Positions 1 through 6,409 of a stretch of 9,999 nucleotides of DNA are shown here, one piece after another. The stretch covers positions 14,452-24,450 of the forward strand of contig MGOD01000071.1 of assembly GCA_001795245.1 (NCBI GenBank), read 5' to 3'. The stretch's first letter is position 1, and every line of letters starts with the position of its first letter. The DNA is from Chloroflexi bacterium RBG_16_70_13. Its GTDB lineage: Bacteria > Chloroflexota > Limnocylindria > Limnocylindrales > CSP1-4. The notes under the pieces are model-generated. The model had not been told where the DNA came from and ran no database searches. It was given only the letters and a program-made list of their open reading frames with translations. The translations under genes were made by a program, and so were the position numbers.

Positions 1-2
1 CC

Positions 3-83
3 GGGGCCAGGTGGGTCGAGCTGGTGCTCCCGGACGTCGGTGACCTGCCCGAGCGAACACTGCGCTGGGACCTCGGCTCATGA
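3..83 (+). CDS. 3' end of an unidentified gene (partial)
   Basis: An open frame runs from the window edge to a TGA at 81-83 and gives 26 residues ending in LRWDLGS. The stop overlaps the ATG of the next gene in an ATGA arrangement, which supports it being the real end of a coding sequence that is translationally coupled to the CCAHH membrane protein. Too little is visible to name a family. The residues (VELVLPDVGDLPE) look like the end of a soluble, possibly extracytoplasmic beta-rich domain, but that is a guess. Confidence 0.6.
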   Translation, partial: GARWVELVLPDVGDLPERTLRWDLGS

Positions 84-595
84 CCGCCATCGCCCGCTCG
101 CTGCGGCCAGCCCTGCCGATCGGGGCGCGATCGATCGCCATCGGCCTTGCCGGGGCTGCCGCCCTGCTCGGTGCGTATCTCGGCATCATCAGCCTGGCCC
201 AGGGTGTTGAGCATGCCGTCGCGCAGCTCGCTTCGGACGCCCCGTTCGTGGGTCTCATCGCGGCCGGTTTCGCGGCCCAGATCGCCCTGTTTGCCGAGCT
301 TCGCGCCGTCGACCGCCACCATCGGACGGCGGCCGCTATCACCGCCGCGGGCACCGGGACGAGCGCCGCCGCGATGCTCGCCTGCTGCGCCCACCACCTG
401 GTCGACCTGCTTCCGCTGCTCGGGCTGTCGGCAGCCGCGGTGTTCCTCAACGCCTGGAGGACGCCGCTCTTCATCGTCGGGATCGGGGTGAACGTCATCG
501 GGATCATCGTCGTCGCCCGTCAGCTCCAGCGAGCCCGTCGGGCGTGCGCGGTCGTTGAAGGGGCGTCCGCCCTCACGGGCCTCGCGACCGGCTGA
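80..595 (+). CDS. Four-helix membrane protein with a CCAHH motif, function unknown
   Basis: The 171-residue product has about four hydrophobic segments (roughly residues 18-40, 54-75, 85-103 and 112-146). The most striking feature is Cys102-Cys103-Ala-His105-His106 at the end of the third helix, followed by a conserved-looking stretch DLLPLLGLSAAAVF and a last helix with GIGVNVIGI. Paired cysteines and histidines at a membrane face suggest metal binding or transport, as in mercury-transport-type small membrane proteins, but I do not recognise a named family. The ATG overlaps the stop of the preceding gene, so the two are probably one operon. The metal-linked genes downstream agree with a metal role. 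The last 25 residues are Ala-rich and poorly structured. The coding call is firm; the role is inference. Confidence 0.8.
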   Translation: MTAIARSLRPALPIGARSIAIGLAGAAALLGAYLGIISLAQGVEHAVAQLASDAPFVGLIAAGFAAQIALFAELRAVDRHHRTAAAITAAGTGTSAAAMLACCAHHLVDLLPLLGLSAAAVFLNAWRTPLFIVGIGVNVIGIIVVARQLQRARRACAVVEGASALTGLATG

Positions 596-625
596 CGCCG
601 AGGGTTCGATCCAGGCCGAGCGTCT

Positions 626-658
626 CTTAGCCCTGGCTCAGGTGTCTCTCAGACCCGG
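626..658 (+). promoter_or_regulatory. Array A: three 11-bp direct repeats (CTTAG/CTCAG units)
   Basis: CTTAG at 626, CTCAG at 637 and CTCAG at 648 start exactly 11 bp apart, each followed by six variable bases. One helical turn per unit is the spacing at which OmpR/PhoB-family response regulators bind direct repeats. The array lies 73 bp before the start of the 71-aa gene at 731. The same unit and period recur at 1038 and 7811. No convincing -10/-35 pair is visible nearby. Operator function is inferred. Confidence 0.65.
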
Positions 659-715
659 GCCCGATCGTTTGCGTCCTCCCAGCCTGGCCGCCTCATCGAC
701 GGCCGGCGCGCTCTC

Positions 716-722
716 GAGGAGG
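716..722 (+). promoter_or_regulatory. Strong ribosome binding site for the 71-aa gene
   Basis: GAGGAGG lies 8 nt before the GTG at 731. It is one of the best Shine-Dalgarno matches in the window, and it decides for a real gene in this frame rather than in the several overlapping open frames. Confidence 0.7.
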
Positions 723-730
723 ACGCCGTC

Positions 731-946
731 GTGGACGGAATCGATCGAGCCTCGCGGTCCAGGGTCGCCCTCGCCGGCGACGTCCGGAGCCGGGCCCTGG
801 CGATCTGGCCCGGGCTCGACCGCAGGAAGCTGACCCGAACGTGCGGCGATCCGGAGCGAGTGGCCCGTCTCGTAGGGCGTCGGACCGCCCTTCCGCGAGA
901 GGCGATCCTCGGCATTCTCGGCGTTGGCGATCCGGCAATCGAGTAG
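731..946 (+). CDS. Small conserved-looking protein of 71 aa, function unknown
   Basis: A GTG start with a strong GAGGAGG site opens a 71-codon frame ending in TAG. The product is soluble, rich in Arg, Ala and Leu, with no membrane segment and no cysteine except one near residue 38. The part RALAIWPGLDRRKLTRTCGDPERVARLV, followed by RTALPREAILGIL, reads like two or three short amphipathic helices and resembles small uncharacterised proteins of high-G+C bacteria, from memory only. It stands alone between repeat array A and two hairpins, so it is probably a single-gene transcript controlled by the array. A DNA- or protein-binding adaptor is possible, but nothing visible shows it. The overlapping minus-strand frames at 638-997 have no usable start signal and are rejected. 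Confidence 0.65.
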   Translation: MDGIDRASRSRVALAGDVRSRALAIWPGLDRRKLTRTCGDPERVARLVGRRTALPREAILGILGVGDPAIE

Positions 947-949
947 GCA

Positions 950-985
950 GGAGCGTTGCTCCGAAGGCCGCGGGTAATGCGGCCT
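950..985 (+). terminator. Two successive hairpins after the 71-aa gene
   Basis: GGAGC (950-954) pairs with GCTCC (958-962) across a GTT loop. Directly after it AGGCCGC (965-971) pairs perfectly with GCGGCCT (979-985) across a 7-nt loop. They begin 4 nt after the TAG stop of the 71-aa gene. There is no T-run, which is common for terminators in high-G+C genomes. They would separate this transcript from array B and the ABC operon. Confidence 0.5.
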
Positions 986-1037
986 GCTCCCGAACACGAT
1001 TTGCCCAGCTGGCCGACTCCGAAACCCGGCAGGAAGT

Positions 1038-1070
1038 CTCAGGCCACCCTCACCTTCGGCTCAGGGTGCT
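1038..1070 (+). promoter_or_regulatory. Array B: three 11-bp direct repeats (CTCAG/CTCAC units)
   Basis: CTCAG at 1038, CTCAC at 1049 and CTCAG at 1060 start exactly 11 bp apart, with the same unit and period as the arrays at 626 and 7811. The array ends 16 nt before the proposed start of the HMA-like gene, placing it at the head of the HMA/ABC operon. That closeness leaves little room for a promoter and leader. Either translation starts slightly later, the transcript is almost leaderless, or the true promoter is further upstream. Confidence 0.65.
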
Positions 1071-1086
1071 GCCGCACGCTCGTCCG

Positions 1087-1320
1087 GTGGATATCAGGCG
1101 CAAGCTCCAGATCTCCGTGTACGACCTCGGCTGCGGCGGGGCCGGGGCAGGAACCCTCGAGCGCGAGCTCGCGACCATAAACGGCGTGCTCTGCGTCTTC
1201 GTGAACCCGGCCACCGAAACCGCATACATCGACTACGACGAGGCCGAGACCGATCCGTGGACGCTCGTGCGGGCGGTCGAGCGAGCCGGCTATCGCGCCG
1301 GCCGGCCCGTCGAGGCGTGA
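1087..1320 (+). CDS. HMA-like heavy-metal-associated domain protein with altered metal motif
   Basis: The product (77 aa from GTG 1087) has the order of a ferredoxin-like HMA domain. A first strand RKLQISVYDLGC is followed by a helix LERELATINGV, strands CVFVNPATETAYIDYD, a helix LVRAVERAGY and a final RAG. HMA proteins normally bind Cu(I) or other soft metals through GMxCxxC. Here the loop reads Gly-Cys-Gly-Gly-Ala-Gly, so only one cysteine (residue 16) remains at that site, with another at residue 36. It may bind metal as a dimer, with other ligands, or not at all. The start is uncertain: no good Shine-Dalgarno is seen, GTG 1066 lies inside repeat array B, and GTG 1117 would cut the first strand. 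The stop is 3 nt before the first permease gene, so it leads the ABC operon and probably serves the transporter as a small cytoplasmic metal chaperone or sensor (inference). Confidence 0.75.
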   Translation: MDIRRKLQISVYDLGCGGAGAGTLERELATINGVLCVFVNPATETAYIDYDEAETDPWTLVRAVERAGYRAGRPVEA

Positions 1321-1323
1321 GCC

Positions 1324-2421
1324 GTGCTGCTCGCCCGCCGCAACCTCTTCCGTGACCGCACCCGGTTCTTCCTCAGCGTCCTCGGCGTCGCCGTCTCGGT
1401 CGGGCTGATCCTCCTGCTCTCGGGGTACCGCGCGGGCGTGTACCGCCAGGCGTCGGCCTATCTCGACAACACGCCGGGTAGCGTCGTCGTCGCGGAGCAG
1501 GGGATCCGGGACTTTCTCGGTACGAGCTCGGTCCTGCCGCCCGGCGCGCTCGAGGCCGTCTGGTCGACCGCCGGCGTCGAGCGGGTGATCCCGGTCGTCT
1601 CGTCCTTCGTGATCTTCGAGCGCCATGAACGGAAGGACGGGTTCTTCCTCATCGGCTACGACCCGGCGGTGGGCGGTGGGCCGTGGAAGCTCGTCGAGGG
1701 CCGCGAGCCGGCCGCCGACGACGAGCTCGTCATCGACCGGACGACCGCTCGCCAGCACGTCATCGCGATCGGTGACCAGGTCGCGCTGCTCGACCGTGAG
1801 GCGACGGTCGTGGGGCTGTCCGACGAGACGACGTTCTGGGCGGGCTCGATCGCGTTTGCCCGGATCGCGACCCTCGAATCGCTGCTCCGGGCACCCGGCC
1901 TGCGGAGCTTCCTTCTCGTCACGCCGTCCGCGGGCCTCGCGCCGGAGGCCCTCCGCGATCGGCTCGTCGTGTCGGGAACCGAGGTGCTCCTCAAGGGCGA
2001 CGTCGTCGCCAACGACGCCGGGCTCATGGCCCGGGTTTACGACGCCCCGATCGGCTTGATGGTCGCGATCGCCTTCGTCATCGGGGTGCTCGTCGTCGGG
2101 CTCGTCATTTACACCGCGACGATCGAGCGGCGCCGCGAGTTCGGCGCGGTGAAGGCGATCGGGGCGCGCAACCGGATCCTGTACCGGGTCGTGACGACCC
2201 AGGCTGTCATCGCCGCCGTCGTCGGGGCGATCGCCGGGATCGGGCTCGCCTACGGCGCCGGCGTGGCCCTGATGTCGTGGCGCCCGCAGTTCCTCGTTGC
2301 GATCGAACCAGCCGCCGTGGCCGTGGTGCTCGTGAGCAGCCTCCTGATGGCTCTCCTGGCGGCGTTGATTCCCGCGCGGTCGGTGGCACGGCTCGAGCCC
2401 GCCGAAGTCTTCCGGGGATGA
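1324..2421 (+). CDS. ABC transporter permease, MacB/FtsX type (first)
   Basis: The 365-aa product has the layout of the MacB/FtsX (type VII) permeases. A first membrane helix lies at about residues 14-34, then an extracytoplasmic domain of about 200 residues, then three C-terminal helices (about 243-266, 290-312 and 328-350). After the second helix comes ERRREFGAVKAIGARN, the charged cytoplasmic turn with the E-x-G-x-x-x-A-x-G-A pattern typical of FtsX-domain proteins, which contacts the ATPase. The C-terminus P-A-R-S-V-A-R-L-E-P-A-E-V-F-R-G is the usual family ending. Such systems drive periplasmic work or lipoprotein and small-molecule extrusion rather than classical import. The GTG start is 3 nt after the HMA-like gene, and the stop overlaps the next ATG (ATGA). 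With the second permease it would form a heterodimer. The substrate is not evident; metal delivery or tolerance is inferred from neighbours. Confidence 0.88.
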   Translation: MLLARRNLFRDRTRFFLSVLGVAVSVGLILLLSGYRAGVYRQASAYLDNTPGSVVVAEQGIRDFLGTSSVLPPGALEAVWSTAGVERVIPVVSSFVIFERHERKDGFFLIGYDPAVGGGPWKLVEGREPAADDELVIDRTTARQHVIAIGDQVALLDREATVVGLSDETTFWAGSIAFARIATLESLLRAPGLRSFLLVTPSAGLAPEALRDRLVVSGTEVLLKGDVVANDAGLMARVYDAPIGLMVAIAFVIGVLVVGLVIYTATIERRREFGAVKAIGARNRILYRVVTTQAVIAAVVGAIAGIGLAYGAGVALMSWRPQFLVAIEPAAVAVVLVSSLLMALLAALIPARSVARLEPAEVFRG

Positions 2422-3548
2422 GCACCACCCTGCTCCTCGCCCGCCGAAACATGGCGCGGAACCGCGTCCGCCTCCTCGCGTCGGTCGGAGGCGTCGCCCT
2501 TGCGCTCTCGCTCACCCTCGCCCTCGACGCGATCTACGCCGGCGTCGCCAACCAGCTCACGACCTACATCGAGCGGGCCGGGGCCGACGTCTGGGTCGCC
2601 CAGCAGGGCGTTCGCAACCTCCACATGGTCGCGTCGTCGCTGCCCGAGACCGTCGTCGACGCGGTGGGTCTCGTCGATGGGGTCGCCGCCGTCACGCCCA
2701 TCATCGAGGCCACCGACACGATCAGCGCCGGCGATGTGCGGGCCGTGGCCTACGTCATCGGACTGCCCGTGGGTGGCTCGATGGGCGATCCCTGGGATAT
2801 CGTCGAGGGCTCCGCCCAGGTCGGACCCGGCGAGATCACGGTGGACCGAGGCTTCGCAGCCGAGGCCGGCGTGAGGGTCGGCGACATGGTGGGTGTCCTC
2901 GGTGGCGAAGCCCGGATCGTGGGCCTGTCGAAGGGGATGGCCAGCCTCATCAACTCCGTGGCCTTCGTCTCGTTCGACGATTTCCGGGCGATGCGGGGCG
3001 GCGCCCCGGTCATCAGCTTCGTCCTCGTCCGGGTGGCCCCCGGTGCCTCGCCCGAGGCCGTGGCCACCGCCATCGAGCGACTCGTGCCCGGGGTGACGGC
3101 GCAGTCGCGAACCGACTTCGTCGCCCAGGAGCGACGGATCGTGACCGACATGAGCGCCGACGTCATCTCGATCATGAGCGCCGTCGGCTTCGTCGTGGCG
3201 CTGGCGGTGGTCGCGCTCACCGTCTATGTTGCGACCCTCGCCCGGCGACGGGAGTTCGGCGTCCTCAAGGCGCTCGGCGCGCGCAACCGGACGCTCTACC
3301 GCGTCGTCCTTGTCCAGGCCACGCTGAGCGTCGCGGTCGGGTTCGTGATCGGCCTTGCCTTCACCACCGGGCTTGCGCTCGTCCTGGGCCGAACCGATCT
3401 CAACCTCGAGCTTGCCATCACCTCGGCGTCGCTCGTGAAGGTCGGGCTGTTCGCGGCGATCATCGCCGGCCTCGCCGCGATCCTGCCGATCCGCCAGGTC
3501 GCCCGTGTCGACCCGGCCGTCGTCTTCCGGAGAAGAGCTCCCGCATGA
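2418..3548 (+). CDS. ABC transporter permease, MacB/FtsX type (second)
   Basis: The 376-aa product is a paralogue of the preceding permease. It has the same opening (LLLARRNMARNRVRLL against LLARRNLFRDRTRFFL), a first helix at about 17-38, an extracytoplasmic domain with the shared A-E/Q-Q-G-(I/V)-R element, and helices at about 254-276, 296-320 and 336-358. The coupling stretch RRREFGVLKALGARN and the ending RQVARVDPAVVFR match the family. The frame is open further upstream, but ATG 2418 overlaps the previous stop by 4 nt and aligns with the start of the first permease, so it is chosen. The stop overlaps the ATPase ATG by 4 nt. The pair probably arose by duplication and works as a heterodimer with the YHS-fused ATPase. 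Confidence 0.88.
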   Translation: MSTTLLLARRNMARNRVRLLASVGGVALALSLTLALDAIYAGVANQLTTYIERAGADVWVAQQGVRNLHMVASSLPETVVDAVGLVDGVAAVTPIIEATDTISAGDVRAVAYVIGLPVGGSMGDPWDIVEGSAQVGPGEITVDRGFAAEAGVRVGDMVGVLGGEARIVGLSKGMASLINSVAFVSFDDFRAMRGGAPVISFVLVRVAPGASPEAVATAIERLVPGVTAQSRTDFVAQERRIVTDMSADVISIMSAVGFVVALAVVALTVYVATLARRREFGVLKALGARNRTLYRVVLVQATLSVAVGFVIGLAFTTGLALVLGRTDLNLELAITSASLVKVGLFAAIIAGLAAILPIRQVARVDPAVVFRRRAPA

Positions 3549-4501
3549 CCGCACTCACCCTCGACGTTCGCGACGTCACGAAACGCTTCGGCGATGGCGA
3601 GACCGGGGTCTTCGCCGTGCGCGGCGTCAGCCTGGCCGTCGAGCCGGGCGAGGTCGTCCTGATCATGGGCCCGTCGGGCTCGGGCAAGACGACCCTGCTC
3701 TCGATGATGGGCGCCCTGCTGAAGCCGACCGCGGGCTCGATCCACCTCGACGGATCGGAGATCAGCGCCCTGTCCGAGGGGCGCCTGCCGGACATCCGGC
3801 TCCGCCAGTTCGGCTTCATCTTCCAGGACTTCAACCTTCTGTCAGCCCTGTCGGTCCTCGAGAACGTCGCGATCGTCGCCGAGCTGGCCGGCCTCAACGG
3901 CCGCGCGGCCCGCGACAAGGCGACGGCGCTCCTGAGAGGGCTCGGACTCGCCGAGCGGCTCGACTTCCTGCCCGAGAAGCTGTCGGGCGGGGAGAAGCAG
4001 CGGGTCGCCATCGCCCGGGCGCTGATCAACGACCCGACGCTCATCCTGGCGGACGAGCCGACGGCCAACCTCGACTCGAAGATCGGCCACGAGATCATGC
4101 GGCTCCTGCGGACGATCGCGAAGGACCAGGGCCGGAGCGTCGTCATCGTCAGCCACGACCAGCGCATCCGCGACATCGCGGACCGGGTCCTGTGGCTCGA
4201 GGACGGCGCCTTCAAGGACATTGTCACGATGGCGACCGATCCCGTGTGCGGGATGGCCGTCGAGCGCGAGCGCGCCGTCAGCGCGGTGCGGGACGGCGAG
4301 ACGTTCTTCTTCTGCTCGCGCGGCTGCCGCGAGGAGTACCTGGGCGGCCTGCGCAGCGGCAGCGCCAGGATTGGCCGCGGGCTGGCTGGCTGGTCCCGAT
4401 TGCCCGCCGTTGTGTTGCGAAGCGCCCAGGCGCGGATGACGACCTCGACCGATTCCGCATCACGGTCGCGATCACGTTTGGGGCGGTTCAGGAATTCCTA
4501 A
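3545..4501 (+). CDS. ABC transporter ATPase (MacB/LolD type) fused to a YHS metal-binding domain
   Basis: Residues 1-225 form a complete LolD/MacB-like nucleotide-binding domain: Walker A GPSGSGKT (42-49), Q-loop Gln93, signature LSGGEKQR (145-152), Walker B LILADE (165-170), D-loop NLD (174-176) and switch His203. It should power the two permeases before it. Residues about 228-265 form a YHS/TRASH-type domain, DPVCGM with Cys234 and then FFFCSRGCREEYL with Cys256 and Cys260. This zinc-finger-like fold is found in copper-translocating P-type ATPases and metal sensors, and it binds soft metals. The fusion suggests that metal is sensed by, or delivered to, the transporter on the cytoplasmic side. 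The last 50 or so residues (266-318) are Arg/Ser-rich, look unstructured and match no domain I know. The ATG overlaps the second permease stop. Domain calls are firm; the metal link is inference from the fusion. Confidence 0.92.
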   Translation: MTALTLDVRDVTKRFGDGETGVFAVRGVSLAVEPGEVVLIMGPSGSGKTTLLSMMGALLKPTAGSIHLDGSEISALSEGRLPDIRLRQFGFIFQDFNLLSALSVLENVAIVAELAGLNGRAARDKATALLRGLGLAERLDFLPEKLSGGEKQRVAIARALINDPTLILADEPTANLDSKIGHEIMRLLRTIAKDQGRSVVIVSHDQRIRDIADRVLWLEDGAFKDIVTMATDPVCGMAVERERAVSAVRDGETFFFCSRGCREEYLGGLRSGSARIGRGLAGWSRLPAVVLRSAQARMTTSTDSASRSRSRLGRFRNS

Positions 4502-4581
4502 GACCCTGCTCATCTGGCTTTCAGGCCGCCGCGGTCAACTCGACCCTGCGGGCCCCGCCCTCCGGGTGGGACCACGAACGC

Positions 4582-4587
4582 AAGGAG
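4582..4587 (+). promoter_or_regulatory. Ribosome binding site of cytochrome b
   Basis: AAGGAG stands 7 nt before the ATG at 4595 and fixes that start. The 93-nt gap from 4502 to 4594, the only sizeable gap in the 1087-6409 gene run, shows no clear terminator or promoter. Cytochrome b may therefore be read through from the ABC operon, but an own promoter cannot be excluded. Confidence 0.6.
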
Positions 4588-4594
4588 CGCTGCC

Positions 4595-5683
4595 ATGGCA
4601 GCCGGCGCGGCCGCGATCCAGGGGGGACGCTGGCGCAGGGTGTGGGAGGCGATCGACGAGCGGCTCGGGCTGAGCGGGCTCGCCTATCCGGTCCCGACCC
4701 ACGCCAACGGCATCGGCTACATCCTCGGCGGGATCACCTTCTTCGGCGTTCTCGTCCTCGCCGGCACCGGAATCTGGCTCGCCCAGTTCTACCACCCGAC
4801 GCCGGGCACGGCCCGCGAAAGCGTGGTCTACATCATGAACGTGGCGCCCCTTGGCGACATCGTCCGGGGCGTGCACTTCTGGGTCTCCAACATCGTCATG
4901 GCGACCGTGCTCCTGCACCTCGGCCGAGTCTTCGTCACGGGCTCGTACAAGCGGCCGCGCGAGGGGAACTGGCTGATCGGCCTGGGCCTGCTGGGCGTGA
5001 CCCTGGGCCTGATCTTCACCGGCACCGTCCTGAAGTGGGATCAGGAGGGCTACGAAGCGCTGGGCCACAACATCGAGGCAGGGAACCTCCTCGGCTCATT
5101 CGGCTTCTGGTTCTCGCCCGAGTTCGAGACCAGCCTGCCGATCCTCGGTCGGCTGTATGTCGCCCACATCGCGATCCTGCCGGCGATCGGCGTGCTGCTC
5201 CTGGCCGTCCACTTCCTGCTCGTCAAGCGCCACGGCATCTCGTCCCGACCCGCCCAGGCCGACCTGGCGGTCGACGGCGGTCCGGCACCCGCCAGGGGCG
5301 GCTCGACGTTCACCGCTCACCTCGCACGGATGGCCGGCTTCGGCCTGATCATGCTGGCTGCGGCCACGGTCCTGTCCCTGGTCGCGCCGGCCGGCCTCGG
5401 CGATCGGCCGATCCCCGGGACCGAGACCACGAAGCCGCCGTGGATGTTCCTGCCGTTCTACCCGTTCGAGGACTGGTTCGGGCTGCCCGCCCTGCTGTGG
5501 ATCCCGGCGATCCTGTTCGGCGCCCTCGCACTCGTCCCATTCGTCGACCGCAACCCGTATCGATCGCCGCGCCGGCGCCGGCTGTTCATCGCGATCGGTG
5601 CAGCCGTCGCGATCGCCGCCGTCATCCTCGTCGCGTACGCCTTCGCCACGGTGCCCCAGGCGCACGTCCAGGAGGCGGTGTGA
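4595..5683 (+). CDS. Cytochrome b, b6-type haem spacing, with fused subunit-IV-like C-terminus
   Basis: The 362-aa membrane protein matches the quinol-oxidising cytochrome b of bc/b6f complexes. Helix 2 carries His94 and His108, and helix 4 carries His191 and His206. The second pair is separated by 14 residues, as in cytochrome b6 (13 in mitochondrial-type cytochrome b). These would bind two b haems. The N-terminal four-helix part (to about residue 215) is followed by a variable linker and a subunit-IV-like part with about three helices. There KPPWMFLPFYPFEDWFG stands where the quinol-site PEWY motif is expected, so the catalytic Glu is replaced by Pro. The protein is shorter than a full cytochrome b (about 400). 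No Rieske protein or cytochrome c lies in the window. Its stop overlaps the next ATG. It probably passes electrons from quinol to extracytoplasmic carriers, but the altered motif leaves the reaction open. Confidence 0.9.
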   Translation: MAAGAAAIQGGRWRRVWEAIDERLGLSGLAYPVPTHANGIGYILGGITFFGVLVLAGTGIWLAQFYHPTPGTARESVVYIMNVAPLGDIVRGVHFWVSNIVMATVLLHLGRVFVTGSYKRPREGNWLIGLGLLGVTLGLIFTGTVLKWDQEGYEALGHNIEAGNLLGSFGFWFSPEFETSLPILGRLYVAHIAILPAIGVLLLAVHFLLVKRHGISSRPAQADLAVDGGPAPARGGSTFTAHLARMAGFGLIMLAAATVLSLVAPAGLGDRPIPGTETTKPPWMFLPFYPFEDWFGLPALLWIPAILFGALALVPFVDRNPYRSPRRRRLFIAIGAAVAIAAVILVAYAFATVPQAHVQEAV

Positions 5684-5889
5684 TGTCCGCCGTCCTGTTC
5701 CGACTCGGCCTGCTCGCCGTCGGCATGAGCGTCGTCGAGATCGGTCTCGGGGGCGCGCTCGGGCATGGCTACCCACTTGGCTGGGGGCTCGTGTTCCTCG
5801 TCGGCCTCCCCCTGATCGTCGCCGGTTCGGCCGGCTTCATGGTCCCCCTTCTTGACGGGCCGAACCGGAAAGGGTCGTCCGATGCATAG
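5683..5889 (+). CDS. Small two-helix membrane protein of 68 aa
   Basis: The ATG at 5683 overlaps the TGA of cytochrome b (TGATG), with GGAGG 7 nt upstream inside the cytochrome b gene, so the two are translationally coupled. The product has two hydrophobic helices (about 4-26 and 32-56) joined by a short turn GHGYPLG, and a polar C-terminus. No cysteines and no haem motif are seen. Its position suggests a small accessory or stabilising subunit of the cytochrome b complex. I recognise no family. It overlaps the next gene by 8 nt. Confidence 0.75.
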   Translation: MSAVLFRLGLLAVGMSVVEIGLGGALGHGYPLGWGLVFLVGLPLIVAGSAGFMVPLLDGPNRKGSSDA

Positions 5890-6409
5890 ATCGTTCCTCG
5901 TCGCAATGGCGCTCGGGCTGCTGCTGTCCCTCGGTGCCGGCCTGGCCGCGCAGGCCCATGAAGGGAGCGGCGAGGAGACACTCGATGTCGAGCCCTCGTC
6001 GGTCACGGCGGGCGACACCGTCGTTCTCGCCGGCAGCGGCCTGGAGCCGGACGACCTTCGCGTCCTCGTCCTCGTGGGCCAGGACCTGACCGTGGAGTTC
6101 GGCACCGTCATGACTGACGCCGACGGGATGTTCTCGAATGAGCTGACGATCCCCGATCACCTGCCGTCGGGCAACTACGAGCTCCAGGCGATCGGTGACG
6201 AAACGCTCAAGGTCCCGCTCGCGATCACCGCCGCGGCGGGAGCGCGCGAGACGACGCCAGTTTCAGACGCCGCGAGCGAGGCGGTCGTCGCGCGCCAGCG
6301 CTCGCCGCTCGAGCTCGGCGCGATCCTGGCGCTGGTCACCGCGGCCGCGATCGCGGGCGCCTGGCTCGTGTGGCGGGCCGAACGCTTCAGGGACGCGCCG
6401 ATGGCCTGA
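5882..6409 (+). CDS. Secreted, C-terminally anchored Ig-like domain protein
   Basis: The 175-aa product begins with a clear signal peptide (hydrophobic core about 5-22, cleavage predicted after Ala-Gln-Ala25). An Ig-like beta-sandwich follows at about 30-120, with the opening pattern LDVEPSSVTAGDTVVLAGSGL that is typical of bacterial Ig/IPT-type domains. After a linker comes one C-terminal helix (about 142-165) and a positively charged tail, so the domain faces outward. The mature chain would start with His26, which recalls the N-terminal copper-ligand His of CopC-like proteins, but the rest of the sequence does not show the CopC motifs. ATG 5882 is chosen over the in-frame TTG 5852 because GGAAAGGG precedes it and the signal peptide starts there. 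It overlaps the 68-aa gene by 8 nt and ends the cytochrome b operon. Probably an accessory, possibly copper-linked, partner. Confidence 0.82.
   Translation: MHRSFLVAMALGLLLSLGAGLAAQAHEGSGEETLDVEPSSVTAGDTVVLAGSGLEPDDLRVLVLVGQDLTVEFGTVMTDADGMFSNELTIPDHLPSGNYELQAIGDETLKVPLAITAAAGARETTPVSDAASEAVVARQRSPLELGAILALVTAAAIAGAWLVWRAERFRDAPMA

Noticed and set aside
638..997. Minus-strand open frames in the 596-1086 gap
   Set aside because: No ribosome binding site or recognisable sequence. The plus-strand 71-aa gene with GAGGAGG explains the region better.
2250..3554. Minus-strand open frame of 434 codons opposite the second permease
   Set aside because: The product is rich in Asp, Gly, Arg and His with no domain, and it lies opposite a well-supported FtsX-type permease.
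1087..4501. Annotation as the nosDFY-type copper ABC system of nitrous oxide reductase
   Set aside because: The permeases are of the MacB/FtsX type, and no NosD beta-helix protein, NosL or NosZ is visible in the window.
3505..5682. Very long plus-strand open frame (794 codons to 5889) over the ABC ATPase and cytochrome b genes
   Set aside because: Its translation is Arg/Pro/Gly-rich low-complexity sequence without domains, a shadow of the true frames in high-G+C DNA. Only its last part (5683-5889) is a real small gene.
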